Part shown: one piece after another, positions 22,446-33,679 of the stretch | How positions within the stretch are numbered: the first letter of the stretch is position 1 | Layout of the letters: each line of letters begins with the position of its first letter | Assembly: GCA_036429605.1 (NCBI GenBank) | Contig: CM071591.1 | Location: forward strand, 5,538,126 to 5,602,125 | Length of the DNA: 64,000 bases | Origin: Cladobotryum mycophilum | Lineage: Eukaryota; Ascomycota; Sordariomycetes; Hypocreales; Hypocreaceae | Reading direction: 5' to 3' | The notes under the pieces: model-generated | The model's database searches: none | Told to the model about the DNA's origin: nothing | Seen by the model: only the letters and a program-made list of their open reading frames with translations | Translations under genes and position numbers: made by a program

Positions 22446-24862
22446 TCACAGCGGCGGTGCGTTCGGATCCTCCATACACTGATCAATTCTCATGATCTGC
22501 TTACCGGCAGCCTTGGCCAGCCTGATAAACTCGGGGAAGTAGTTGACCGTCGAGTTGTACGAAAAATGCATGACGACTAGATTGCCCCCTTTTGCAACAT
22601 CGGACTTGAAGGCGTCAACTTGTTTCTCCGGCGTGCTCGTCTCGGCCCACATCCAATCCTGGACATCGACACTCCAGTTGATGAGATAAGCCTTCTCCGA
22701 CCCCGAGGCAACCGCCCAGCGCTGACGCATACGCGCGCCTTCGACCCCGAAAGGTGGGCGGAAATAGTTTGATCTCTCGCCAAAGATGTTGGTCATTACC
22801 CTGTAATTCTCGTTGTACTCCCAGTCGATGTTATCAGCACTTGGGAGCCCCTCCATCCTTGGGTGCGTGTAAGAATGGAGCGCGATTTGGTGGCCCTCAC
22901 TCTTTAGTTGTTGGTAGAAGCTGGCCATGCCTGTGGAGGTGTTTTCAAGCACTGCGCCGACGGCGAAAAAGGTCACCTTGATGCCCGCGTCGCGGACGAT
23001 CTGCGCCAGCCTGGCGGCGTACTTTGGATTGCCGTCGTCGATGCCGAATGCAAATGAGTTGGGCCGCGTGCAAGCAAAGACGAGGGTGCCCGAGGGCAAC
23101 TTTCGGGGTATGCTCACGCCTGAGGGGATGGAGGGGATGATCTCAACCTTGGTCAGGACCACGGCCTCGGTGCTGTATACGCCCCGGATGGCAACGCTAC
23201 TAACACGCTGTAGGTTGATATTGAAGTGCGAAATGGGTATGTAGATATCGTTACCCGTCGCGTACCGGCTGGCCTCGAGGCTGTCCCTCGTCTCGGGATA
23301 TGGTGCCACACCTTGGTTGCACTGCGAATTGTGCTGCTGCAACGAGACGGAGAATTTAGTGTGGCCCGAGTAGGCGATGTGTAAGTACAAGCCGCTGTAG
23401 CTGCGCAAGTCTCGACAACCACCGCTGATTTGTGTGGTGAAGGCGTAGTCTGGACCTGGGGCAACGAGGGTGACGCGGTTGGGGCCCCAAGTAAGGCTCA
23501 TCTCATTGCCGCCATGCCAGAATCCAAGCGAGTTCGTGTTTGAGTTGCTAAAGGTGTCGATCACAAACCCCGAAACCGTAGCGGCTGGTGCCTCGACGGT
23601 TTCTGTTGGTGCTGCTGGGCTGGTAGTCGTGGGCACTACCCAGCCACTCGGGGTACTCCCGCAGTAGAGTGCCAGTGGGCCCAAGGTGACCGGGTGGTTG
23701 GGCGCCGAGAGCACGATCGATCTCAGCCTCGTCAGGTTGAGTCCACTGAACTTTGACCAGGGGAAGCTGTATAGTTTCTCGGTTCCGTCGAATGTCCAGC
23801 CCAATTGGGTCGTTGTCTGGGACGACCACGCCGTCGCTGCGCCGTCGCACGTCGTCTTGGAAGACAGTTCGATTTTGAACGTTGTCCCGGCCGGAGCCTT
23901 GATCCGGAGCGATATACCACCATACTTTGTGGCATCTACACATCCAACCTGAGTGAAGAAATGCGACAGAGGGGGTGTTGGCGTAAATGTCACATGGTTA
24001 TTGTTGACGACCATGGATTGCATCGTCCCGTCATCACCCGTCGGCAGTAGGAGTGCGTTGTATTGGAGGAAGCTAAGGCGCGACTGCGACGCCCAGTCAT
24101 CCACAAGAAGCGGCGAGCACAACGAGGAGGTGGATGTAGTAGATGGCGCTCGGGTAGAAGTGGCCTGTGTAGGCGTAGTGGCTAGGGGACATGATTAGTA
24201 CCAGGCCAGTGAGAATCGAGTAAACACCAGCCGAATCGCACTCACTGGTAAAGGTTGTTGGCCTCTGGGCACAGACAAACAGGACCTTGTCCAATTGCCA
24301 TTGCTGGGTAGACGAAAAGGACCCAATGAGAATGGAGAGTGCCGCGTTGAGGTTAGCCCCGGCAAAGCTACTCAGTGGGATGAGGACTGTCTGCCAGCCG
24401 CCGGTAAGGCTGGTGACCCGGAAAGGCGTTTTCGTACTGGTCGTTGCCGAACAGCTCGAGGCCCACTTGAGTTCGGCTGTAAAGGCCGCGCCAGATACGG
24501 GCGCCTTGATGTCAAGCTGTACGTGCGTGTACGAGTCGGTCTGCAACTCCTGGCAGGGGAACGTCTCATAGTAGTAAGCTCCGCTCCTCGGGGTGAAGCT
24601 GAGGATGCCGCCGGACGCGGAGATGCTGGCCATGCTGGCATCGTCTGTTGAAGTTGGTCGACTGAAGTGATGAAAAGATATCCCGGAAACGGTGTGTTGG
24701 GGTCTTACCTGATGTCCACGAACCGAGGTTGTTTCGGCTTGTTGCGAACGAGTTGGACAAGTCATCCACCAGTAGGTTGGTGGTGCACGCAGCAGCGGCA
24801 ACCACTGCGCTGTAGGCCGCCGCCAATATGTATTGTGATTTGAACTGTACCATTTTTTGCAA
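22446..24862 (-). CDS. Secreted polysaccharide deacetylase (CE4) with three N-terminal beta-sandwich-like modules
   Basis: Exons 24709-24862, 24228-24644 and 22446-24181; introns 64 and 46 bp (GT-AG, the second with a TACTAAT branch site). The spliced frame gives 768 aa. A hydrophobic signal sequence (YILAAAYSAVVAAAAC) opens the protein. Three related modules follow, at about residues 25-190, 215-365 and 395-540, each beginning near a LLVDD/FVIDTF motif, joined by Ser/Thr-rich linkers. They look like carbohydrate-binding beta-sandwiches but I cannot assign a CBM family. The C-terminal NodB domain has all five CE4 motifs in order: FGIDDG (about 569-574), HSYTHP (626-631), RPPFG (665-669), DVQDW (696-700) and VVMHF (726-730). 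It should deacetylate chitin or a similar N-acetylated polymer outside the cell; substrate unknown. An alternative start lies three codons downstream. Confidence 0.85.
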
Positions 24863-25028
24863 AGCTTGCTCTCAGCGTTCGACTTGACAAGTTTGATGTG
24901 GAGGAATGGGGGTCCTTGGTAAACCCCTATCTAATAGATGGGACGATAGATGCGAAGCGCAGCGACCGGCGGAACACCTCTATCCTATATATAAGTGAGA
25001 GCACGACAGACATCTAGAATGTAGATGC

Positions 25029-25042
25029 GCCAAGCTCTTGGC
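25029..25042. promoter_or_regulatory. Palindromic double PacC-like site, repeat unit 1
   Basis: GCCAAGCTCTTGGC is a perfect palindrome made of two inverted GCCAAG sites. GCCARG is the known core bound by the ambient-pH regulator PacC. It sits about 170 bp upstream of the deacetylase start. Binding is inference. Confidence 0.4.
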
Positions 25043-25179
25043 AATAAAAGTCTATATCCTGTGGTTCGGTCTAAAAACACTCAGCTGAAATAGCATGTAA
25101 CCAAGGTATAAAGAATATCGTTGAGCAGCAATATGCTATATATGAGTAAGAGTGTAACCGATATTTCAGATAGGGATGC

Positions 25180-25193
25180 GCCAAGCTCTTGGC
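25180..25193. promoter_or_regulatory. Palindromic double PacC-like site, repeat unit 2
   Basis: Identical GCCAAGCTCTTGGC palindrome, 151 bp from the first. A second palindrome, TTCAGCTGAA, follows at 25228-25237 in this unit. Unit 3 has lost the PacC-like palindrome. Confidence 0.4.
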
Positions 25194-25385
25194 AAAAGCC
25201 TACGTTCTGTGGTTCGGTCTAAAAGACTTCAGCTGAAAGACCATGTAACCTGGGCAAACAGAATGTCGCCGACCAGTGATGTCCTATATATGAGTAATAG
25301 CATAATAGATATTTTAAATAAGGGTACACTGGGCCCTTAGTAATAAAGTCCACATCCTGTGGTTCAGGCCAAAAACCCTGATAAT

Positions 25386-27323
25386 GATCCGCAGTAATGG
25401 CTAGGAACTAGCTATGCCGGATCAGGACGCGGATAAGTAGTTAAGTACAACAATAACTAATCTAGCGTTGGGTAATGATTAATAAATAACCAGGAGTGAT
25501 ATAATGCGTAGTGAAATGGGTAGGAAGATAATTAAAAATATTGTTATATAGTAGGTAATATACAGTAATATATTAATAAAAAGAAAGGTAAGTAGGTAAT
25601 AGAAAGTAAGGGGTAAAGAAAATAATAGGCTAAAAAGAAAAAAACAAAGAGACACAGATAATAATACCTAGCAGTAGTAATAGTAAGAAAATATAGATAT
25701 TACAATAATTAAAGTAATTGATTAATAGTAATATTAATAAAGATAATAGTACAAAAGATTTGTATATGTAAATAAATTAATATTAAATTGCATACTAAAT
25801 AAAATAATAAGAATAATAAAAGTAAATTAATAAAAATATAAAAAAAAGCATAATTAAATAAAATAGTTAATATAATAAAAATATATATAATTTATAATTT
25901 ATAATTTTGTAGTTAAATAGCGAATACAGTATCTAGTTCTTATGTTTTTAGTACATTTATTATTAAATAATTTAATAAAATATAATAATTATAATAAAAA
26001 TAATCCTATCTTAAGGATATATTAATTATAAAATAAAATTAATAGTATAAACTATTAACTAACTTTAGACTTTTATATATCTTATTATATTAAAAGGTTT
26101 AGTTATATTATTAAAATTAATGTTTAAATAATTAACTTAATTAAATATAAATTTATTTATATTCTTTATATAATATATTTACTATAATAATAAATAATAA
26201 ATTAAATAATATAGGTTTTTAAAAAGCTAGATTTTATATAAGTATTTAAAGTCTTAAAATCACTTATAAATAAATAGATTCTTTCTTACTAATTACACTC
26301 GATATTGCAGTTATCTATAACAGTAAATTGTACATATAGTTATGTACACACAACGACCCCACAAAAACACACAGTTAATAATTATAATATCTTAGTAGTC
26401 AAGTAGGTAATTAAAGTACCTGGACCTAAATCGAGTTACTAACTGTACTTAGAAAAGGCAATAGGATAACTTAAGTAAAAAAGCTAAACGTAAATTCTAT
26501 TAAAGCCAAAAATAAAACTAAATAAAAAATAAGAAGAAATAGCTAGAATTAAAAGAAATTAATTATTTAAGTAATTTAAATTATATTATAAATAAGAAAT
26601 AGAATAAAGAAAATGCTTAAGTTTAATTATAAGGCTTAAAAAAACCTTAATAGTTTAAATAAAGAAATTAGTTTTAAATAATAAAAAGTAATAATATATA
26701 TAAATATTTAATTATATTATATAAGATTTAGATTTTAATAAAATAAAGCTAAATTTATTTATTGTAATTAAATAATATAATTAAACGAATTATAAAACCT
26801 TATCCCTTAGGGGGTATAAAAATATATTATGTAGATATATTTATTTATTTAATACTATTTTTATTAAATTCTATATTAAATACGTTAATTAAAATAAATA
26901 CACTTTTGTAAAAATACTAATAATAATTATAAATAATACTTTAAGATTAAAACATTATTGAGTATAGAAATTGATTAATAAGAGTAAATTAATTAAAGAA
27001 TAGTATTATTAAAAATATAAAAGGTATTTAATAAAATAGCCTTAAACATATAACTATAATATTATAACTATTAAAGTGTTAGAAGATTAATTAAAACATT
27101 TAATTTATTATAATATTATAGTAAAAGCATTTATAGAAAGTAATATATAATATTAATATATAGTAATTATATATATTATATATTTTATTATAACGTGAAT
27201 AACTAACTACTATTATTATAAATTTTATATACTAATGTAGAGTGAATAAAAATCTAACATAGAGTAAATAATATAGTAAGGAATAGTAAACAGCATAACA
27301 AATAATAAAAATAAAAAAGTAAT
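25386..27323. repeat. AT-rich RIP relics, family Y copy and X end
   Basis: No genes. The family Y core runs on the plus strand at about 25,905-26,060. The stretch near 26,750-26,815 ends in cttagggggtata, the reverse of the CCCCCTTAAAGG end of family X at 2,846. The remaining sequence is simple AT-rich DNA. Confidence 0.45.
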
Positions 27324-27325
27324 TA

Positions 27326-29208
27326 ACGTAATCCATAAGCGAGTGGTACACACAAGCGAGTGGTGCACCCCACCTAGTACACCATTTAGAAGAAAATAAA
27401 ACCAACTCTTCGTAGCTTTTTTCTACGCCCTTCTATTAAAAATATATTAAATAATTATTATAATAGTATTAGATAAAGATGTACCTTTCTTACCTTCTTA
27501 AATTTCTTTACAGGTTCGTATATTATGGCCAGTCTTGCTGCACTTGCTACAGCGCGGAGCTTTCGTACGAGCAGACCCTCCTTGCCGTCTCTCTTGCTCT
27601 AGTTGCTCATTTATATCCCTTTGATCCAATTGATCTATTCCTTCTTGAATAGTAAATGTGCCTCCAAGTCGTATGCGAGTTTTTTTGCTCTGCGGCGCTT
27701 GCTTAATGCCTCATTTGCTGCACGAAGTTCAGAGACCTCTTCGCGTAAAAATGCCACTTGATGCATAATTGCCGTTGCTCCCTTTGTAAATTGGTCAATC
27801 GCATTTAACATTGAAGTTGGAGAGCTATCTTGATGAGCGGCAATACAATTCTTTATATGCTCTGACTGTGAGTTAGCCTCGTGTGCGTTTTTTGGTGTTT
27901 TTGAGACCCAAGGCTGTACGGGCTTAGGCAGCGTTTTTGGAGGTGTTAATGTTCGTAATTCTATATCAAGCATCGAAAGAACCCTCTGTGGATTAAATGG
28001 TAATAGACCAGCTCCTGAAAAACCTCCTGTAATATTCTTCTCGTTGATTGTAACAAAGAATGTCGTATGAAAAGCACAGAGGAAGTCAACCTTGCTGATG
28101 TGCGTAATATGCATACGCATTAACTTCTCAATTTGCCGACCGTATGCCTGCTTCAATGGCCCAAAACAACCAACATCCAATGGCTGAAGGATATGCGAGG
28201 AATGCGGAGGCATACAGACTGTAATAATCTTATGCTCCTTGCAATAGAGCTCAAATGCCGTTGAGTGGTGGCTCTCGTGGCCATCAAGGATAAGCATTCG
28301 ATAGATCCCTTTTGTACGAGAAGCTGTATGACGATCAAAATGCTTAATCCAATCTAAGCCAACCTCATTGGTAGTCCAGCCATTCTCTGTTGTTGCAATA
28401 CGCCAATCTGCTGGAAGATTACACTCTCGATACCAATTCTCAAGATGGTATTGTGCAGCAAGGATAATGAGTGGTGGTATTGCCCAGCCCATTGCATTGA
28501 CGCCTTGGATTACAGTTGCCCACTCCCGATTGCCAGGCTGGGATAATTTCGTCTTTTAAGGCCTTCTGAAGTCGTAACCACCATGCCTGGAAAGATAATA
28601 CCCATCATGAAGCCAGTCTCATCAAAGTTATAGAGATCATCATCAAGGACCCCATATTTGGCCTTTATATTCCGTACAAGTGCAAACCAATTGCTTATAA
28701 GCTTTGGATCTTCACATTGAGCTCTTTGATAGTCGTATTTGCGAGCCCAGCGTGTACGGAGCTTTGGCTGGCGTTTAACGAAGTTTGATGCCCAGTTTTT
28801 GCCAACTGGTGGCGCGTCGCGTACGCGCAGTAAATGATTGGCCATTTCTTCAACACCACGCAATCTAAGAGAAAATAATCTTACAGATAGATCAATTATA
28901 TGCTCAACTATAGCCTCTTCTTCTGATTTTGTAAGATTCATTGAATTGGCTCTTGTATCGCATCTTGATGGTGTACCAGCGCGACGCCGACTAAGAGTCA
29001 TACAACTAACATTGTAGATTTTTGCTACAGCTCTAAGACTTAAATTTGGGTCTTTTTGAAGAGATTGAAGGGCAAGAGAGATCCTATTCTCATTTGAAAG
29101 TGTTGCCATAATAGATGGTAGAGGAATTTAATGTATAGTGATAGAGGTAGATATGGCTATTAAGGGTGTACCACTCGCTTGTGTGTACCACTCGCTTATG
29201 GATTACGT
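27326..29208 (-). mobile_element. Fot1/pogo-type DNA transposon, copy C (well preserved)
   Basis: 1,883 bp with inverted repeats of about 45 bp beginning ACGTAATCCATAAGCGAGTG, flanked by TA (27324-27325 and 29209-29210). Each terminus holds two direct copies of an AAGCGAGTGGTRCAC motif. The corresponding motif in copies A and B is AAGCGAGCGGACCAC, so copy C is another subfamily. Little RIP damage is seen. The transposase frame is broken once. Confidence 0.93.
27635..29109 (-). pseudogene. Fot1/pogo transposase, one frameshift
   Basis: Cut-and-paste transposase of the DDE_1 superfamily. The N-terminal part (29109-28510) has a psq-type helix-turn-helix (LSLRAVAKIYNVSCMTLSRR), a CENP-B/Tc5-like second DNA-binding domain, and the first catalytic Asp in YNFDETGF. 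The second part (through 27635) supplies the second Asp (LILDGHESH), the third in QPLDVGCFG, and a basic coiled-coil tail. The frame breaks near 28,555. Alignment with copy B, which reads GFTKAKLS there, shows a net loss of one base at GGCCTTAAAAGACG. With that base restored the protein would be about full length, so it may be intact if this is a consensus error. Confidence 0.88.
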
Positions 29209-29210
29209 TA

Positions 29211-30240
29211 GTAGTAATATATAACAATAATAAATGAGTCTATAACACTAATGGAACATATTGGACTAAAGAGGACAAATGTTAAGATGAATAATAAATA
29301 TACAAACATAAAATAATATAAACCTAGGGTAAGAATAAAGGTAAGAATAAAAGGGGTAGGTTAGGTGAAATGTATAGGATTAGTAGCTAGTTTTAATTAT
29401 AGTAGTATACTTCTATAATATATTCAAAGACTGGATATAAGGAAAATAGGTAGTTGTAGATTAGGGTATAGAACATGTAAAATGAATATTAGATTGTATT
29501 AATATAAATGATAGTAGATATAAAAGAAACTATTATAATAGTAAATGCTAAGCGGAAGTAAGCAAAGGAACATTTAATAAATAAAAAAGAAAGGCATAAA
29601 GACAAGGAGAGAGAGAAACAGCTTAACTATAACTAAAGGTTAGTTACTAGCCACCGATAAGAACTAGGGCTGTGAATTTAATTGAATCATTACTTATACA
29701 GCAATAGAAGTAACAGTTAGGAGACAAATTGTAACTGTTTTACAGAAATAAAAGTAGCAGTTAGGGGACAGATTGTAACTGTTTTAGAATACATAGAATA
29801 CATAGAAGCAAAAGTATATTTAGACTTTAAATATTAATAAAAGATTGAGAGAGTATTAGGATCCTATATAAGAAAGTAATTAAGACTAAGATAGGCTTGG
29901 AAAATGTTAATAGAAGCAGCAATAAGTCCCTAGCGTTATGAAATTCTTAAGTGAATTGCCCATTTGCTTGAGTGATAATTTAAGTTAATATGCGTATGTG
30001 TCGATGGACTGAGAAGGTGTAGAAAATAAAGGTGAAAGTAAAGATGCCCCTGATTGCGTGATCTATAAATAACTTTATTGACCAAGGTAATGTAGCAATG
30101 ATAAGAAGTCACAACGTGGTAATTTACGATAAGAATAAACCTTGATTATTATTGATAATTTGCACATGCTAGCTTGTGTAGTTAACAGCGTAGATGACGT
30201 TGTGACTGCATCGATTGATTAGTACAAGTTATTAAATGAT
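29211..30240. other. AT-rich gene-free stretch with a duplicated hairpin
   Basis: No convincing coding frame. At about 29,708-29,790 a 40 bp unit occurs twice in tandem; each contains AACAGTTA or GCAGTTA and TAACTGTT as inverted repeats around a 12 bp loop. Nothing else stands out. Confidence 0.5.
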
Positions 30241-30249
30241 TTAAACGTG

Positions 30250-30950
30250 TCTAGATCAGGCGGCAGGTCTGACTTTTGGCAAATATCCAGCAGTTTGGTC
30301 TCTTACATTGGTGGCATACCAATGGCATAAATGGCTTCGGTGTGAATTTATCCATCGTAGCCATCCCGCTAATAGCCTTGGGCTCAGTACCCTCCTCAAT
30401 ACCCGCGTCATCTACCTCTCAGGAGTCGTCATTGCTCAGCGTCAATGCATTCCTCATGGCAACATTTTGCACAACACTGAAGTCTTGGACTTGGATATTG
30501 GTAAATTTAGGGTCTACGTAACCTTTAAACACCGCGGTTTTATAGGCTGGCTTGCACTTTTTCTTAACGTTAGAACGCCCTCATCGACTCAGTGCGTATT
30601 GAAACAGCACCATTGCACGGTTCAGATCCTCCAGCAAGAACAGACCGGCAACTTGAATATTGCTATCCAAAGGTGTGGAATAGCGGCGAGGATAAACATT
30701 GCCCTCTCACAAGTAAAAACAATACTTATCACAGCTCGTGGGCGAAAACAAGAGAATCTACACCGCGTGCACGAGTACAAAACTCGCAACATAGATGCCG
30801 TCAAATGGTGTTTCGGTTGGAAGGCGCTGGGGTCCTTGAACCGTGACGCGCTCGATAGCGGCAATGGAGAACTTGTTGAAGGCCGTGAGAAGTGCCGAGC
30901 TGGTGACGTCGAAGACTGGGACATGATGAGCGATTAGACAAAGATGGGTA
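30250..30950 (-). pseudogene. Unrecognised gene remnant
   Basis: On the minus strand three successive stretches read like protein but are in different frames or separated by stops: about 30,930-30,755 (blocks such as VPVFDVTSSALLTAFNKFSI and TPFDGIYVASFVLVHA), about 30,695-30,585 (YPRRYSTPLDSNIQVAGLF, then LNRAMVLFQYALSR) and about 30,580-30,260 (KPAYKTAVFKGYVDPKF, ending with a CHQCKRPNC Cys pair). A TGA follows ALSR and another follows LSNDDS. Some breaks may be introns. I do not recognise the family; likely a decayed gene or gene fragment. Confidence 0.4.
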
Positions 30951-31844
30951 AAAGGGGTATTTCATTCAGTCCTAAAAAAGCTACCTGCAAGCTTGCGGAC
31001 CGAGATAAAGTAAAAACGTACTAACAAAGTCGGCGAATAAAGCGAGGGATACAACAGCGTCGAATTGCTGATGATGGCACAGAATGCCGGTATCCCCCAT
31101 TTTGGTGCTCTATTTTTCAAACGGCCCAGACTCCATGAGGGTAATTGAGCGTCCGCCATTCCTTGTACAGTTGGCCCTTTTGCCGATTGCTGGTTCGATC
31201 ACTGGTCTCGACAGCTGTCTGGGCGCGTAGTTGGCAGCGATGTGACATTCGGGCGCTGAGCGGTCGTGAATTTGCTCGGTGCGGAGAAAGTCAAGGTGGG
31301 GCACAGCCGCCGTGTCGGGCCTTGGCACCAAGTTCCCCACTTCCGGTGGCTTTACCCCGCTCTACCTTTGCGGCGGCCGTGGAAAGCCATTGGCACTTAA
31401 ATAAAGACGAGTTTCTGTTCGGGCCCAAAGGAATGATTCGAGTAAAGAAATGAATAAATAAAGAAAAGAAATCAAAGCCAAGAGGAAGAAAAAAGTAAAA
31501 GGAAGACGATGCGAGAAGAATTACTGGCCTCTAGGCTCAACGCCTCAGGCAACATCACGTGCACAAACTATGTGCCAAAGAAACTTTGCCCCCCCCCCCC
31601 CCCGGCGAAAATCTTTTGGTCTCTTCTCTTCTTTTTTCCTGTCTTTTTGTTTTCATCGTTTTCATTGAGGACCGAATGAAGTCTAGCTTCATCAAAAATG
31701 CCTCCGAAAGCGAGCCTCGACACCACCCAGGGTTTTACTACTGTTCGCCGTCTCGCGGATATAACCGTCCCCGCATGGCAGACCAACGCCACGTTTACCC
31801 AATCGACCCCCCCCCGCCAAGCCAGACATAGATAATGTTTCCGG
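30951..31844. other. Intergenic stretch, poly(C) tract
   Basis: No supported gene on either strand. It holds a 15-base C run at 31,589-31,603 and a shorter one near 31,808. The sequence just before 31,845 may still belong to the decayed gene that follows. Confidence 0.4.
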
Positions 31845-33488
31845 ATGTGGGAGGACACGAATACATCGGATACGATTAACTTGTTCCGCTACCATAATTT
31901 TGCCCATCTTAAAGACTTGGCTGCTTTTTGCGACAATATTGGTACGTACAACTTCGTTCGGCCTTCAATCACTTGGAACCTTGCTTTCGGATGGAATGAA
32001 GTCTGTCAGCCACTGACCTTTTTTTGGCTAGTCGCTGATATTCTGTAGCCTGCGCTTGTCATCGTACACAATAAGTTTACTACCAAGGAATGCAAGGGCA
32101 TCATCTCTCGCGCACCTTGACCCTATGAAGAGCAGGTGCCGGGCCACAATGAGATCCTTGACCAGATTGTACGAGAATACCAGAGGAATATTTTAGAGGC
32201 GTCAGACAACGTCATCAATCTTAGGATCCTGATGAGTCCGGCTACCGTTGTGCGACGGTACGTCAGGGATCGGAAGCTCCAAGTGTTTGTCGATACTGTC
32301 GTCGTCGATTATAAATGTTTGACACTTATTCCCGTTCTCACGTAGTGGTTTCGGAAGCAAACCAAGGATGGCATTGAAGTCCCTGTCTTCATTCTTACCC
32401 ATACCGTCTACATTTTACTGTTTGCTCCGGTCAACTGGGATGCCGAGAGACCATTCAGCGCCGAAACCGTGGCCTACCCTCACCGTTATCCCTCACCCAA
32501 AATATACGGATGGGCCGCCAGACTCAAAGTCAGCGGTGTGTGTTCGCTCGAAGACTTGCACCGAGCGGTAACCCTGTTTCTGCACACCCAGGATCGAAGA
32601 CTGAACAACAGGAACGTCTTGGCCAGCAAGATGCCTCCAAAATCCAACGACGCCTTTCAAGGCTACTGGGATCCCCACGATCGGCAGCGCATTGTTGAGC
32701 TCCCTCAGAGACACCCCAGTATTACGAATTGCAATATCCGCGCGGCGGTTCGTCTCGATGGAAAGCTTCGAATCCTGCTCACCGAAGCCGAGGGCGAGGT
32801 AAGTGAGCTCAGTGACCTGACAATTCCCCTTGGCCTCCACACCACAGCGTTCCGCTATATTGTAAAGGCAAGCCACCCAGACCTTTGCGGGCAGAAATTA
32901 TCCGACCTTGACGTTGAAGACTCTGATTATACCGATGATGAGATGTTTGAAACGATCTTTAGGGCGGTGACCCGGGTACATCGCTCTCTGCTGCTAGACG
33001 AGACTACTACGAGACATGCTGTCCTTTACGACCTGCAACGATTCCCCAATGCCAAGGTCATCACATATAACCTTGGTCTCTCTGTTCTCACCAGAAGAGC
33101 ATACGATAAGTTTGCACAGTCATAGATCAACAAGCTGCATCCTGACAAGTTTATTGAGGCGGCCCTGGCAGTTGCCTTTGGCGTTAGAGATATGTTTGTC
33201 ATGAGCCGCGATGCGCAACCTCTCTTCCGCAACAAAATCGACAAGGTGAAGTAGATTATGGAGTGCTTGAGCCTGAACGCTGTGCTTGATAAAGATCTTT
33301 ACTATGTTCTCGATATTATGTGCACTGATTTGTCAGTTGGAACTTTGATGATGAAGCCCTGCACTTTGAGAAATCCGGCACTGAACAGGTAAAGGCTCCT
33401 TCTGCTGTGATGTGTCAGTTCAGCCAGTATGAAAAAGCTATTCTTTTGTCTCTTCTCCAAGGTCCCTGCACTATTGACAGCATTAAGA
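31845..33488 (+). pseudogene. Decayed unrecognised gene with RIP-type stop codons
   Basis: One plus-strand frame runs from about 31,845 to 33,320 and reads as protein throughout (for example AFGWNEVCQPLTFF, HNKFTTKECKGIISRAP, EILDQIVREYQRNILEASD, LFAPVNWDAERPFSAETV, DDEMFETIFRAVTRVHRSLL). It is interrupted by TAG at 32046, TGA at 32118, TAG at 32343, TAG at 33123 and TAG at 33252. Each is one C-to-T change from CAG or CGA. Near 33,325 coding continues in another frame (NFDDEALHFEKSGTEQVKAP, QYEKAILLSLLQGPCTIDSI) to about 33,488. The family is unknown to me. The pattern suggests a duplicated gene killed by mild RIP. Confidence 0.6.
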
Positions 33489-33679
33489 TTTAATATGAGT
33501 GAATCCATTCTATTATCGCTACGAATATTCCTGCTTGGCATACTCGCTGGGGACTCAATACTACAGAACGTGGGTCTTGATTACTTTTGAGCTGTCTAGC
33601 ACCTCCAGTCTTCGCTATTGAAAGGCCAGCAATCGAAGATGGGGTGACCTTTTACTAACACACATCTGTCAAGCCATGT

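Larger units (their letters stand above)
24985..25385. repeat. Tandem ~150 bp repeats in the deacetylase promoter
   Basis: Three units starting with CTATATATRAG at 24985, 25136 and 25284 (151 and 148 bp spacing; the third is cut short near 25,385). Shared blocks include tgtggttcggtctaaaa and cagctgaa. Units 1 and 2 are close; unit 3 has drifted. They lie 120-520 bp upstream of the deacetylase ATG and nothing else is transcribed away from here, so they are candidate promoter repeats. Confidence 0.75.

Noticed and set aside
22577..24651. Several 60-130 residue frames on both strands within the deacetylase gene
   Set aside because: All overlap the spliced CE4 gene, whose motifs fix the true frame.
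30276..30937. 209-residue plus-strand frame
   Set aside because: The minus strand of the same stretch has more protein-like blocks; the plus frame looks like its shadow.
31145..31860. Short frames on both strands around the poly(C) tract
   Set aside because: Overlapping antisense frames without domain likeness or introns; low-complexity translation.
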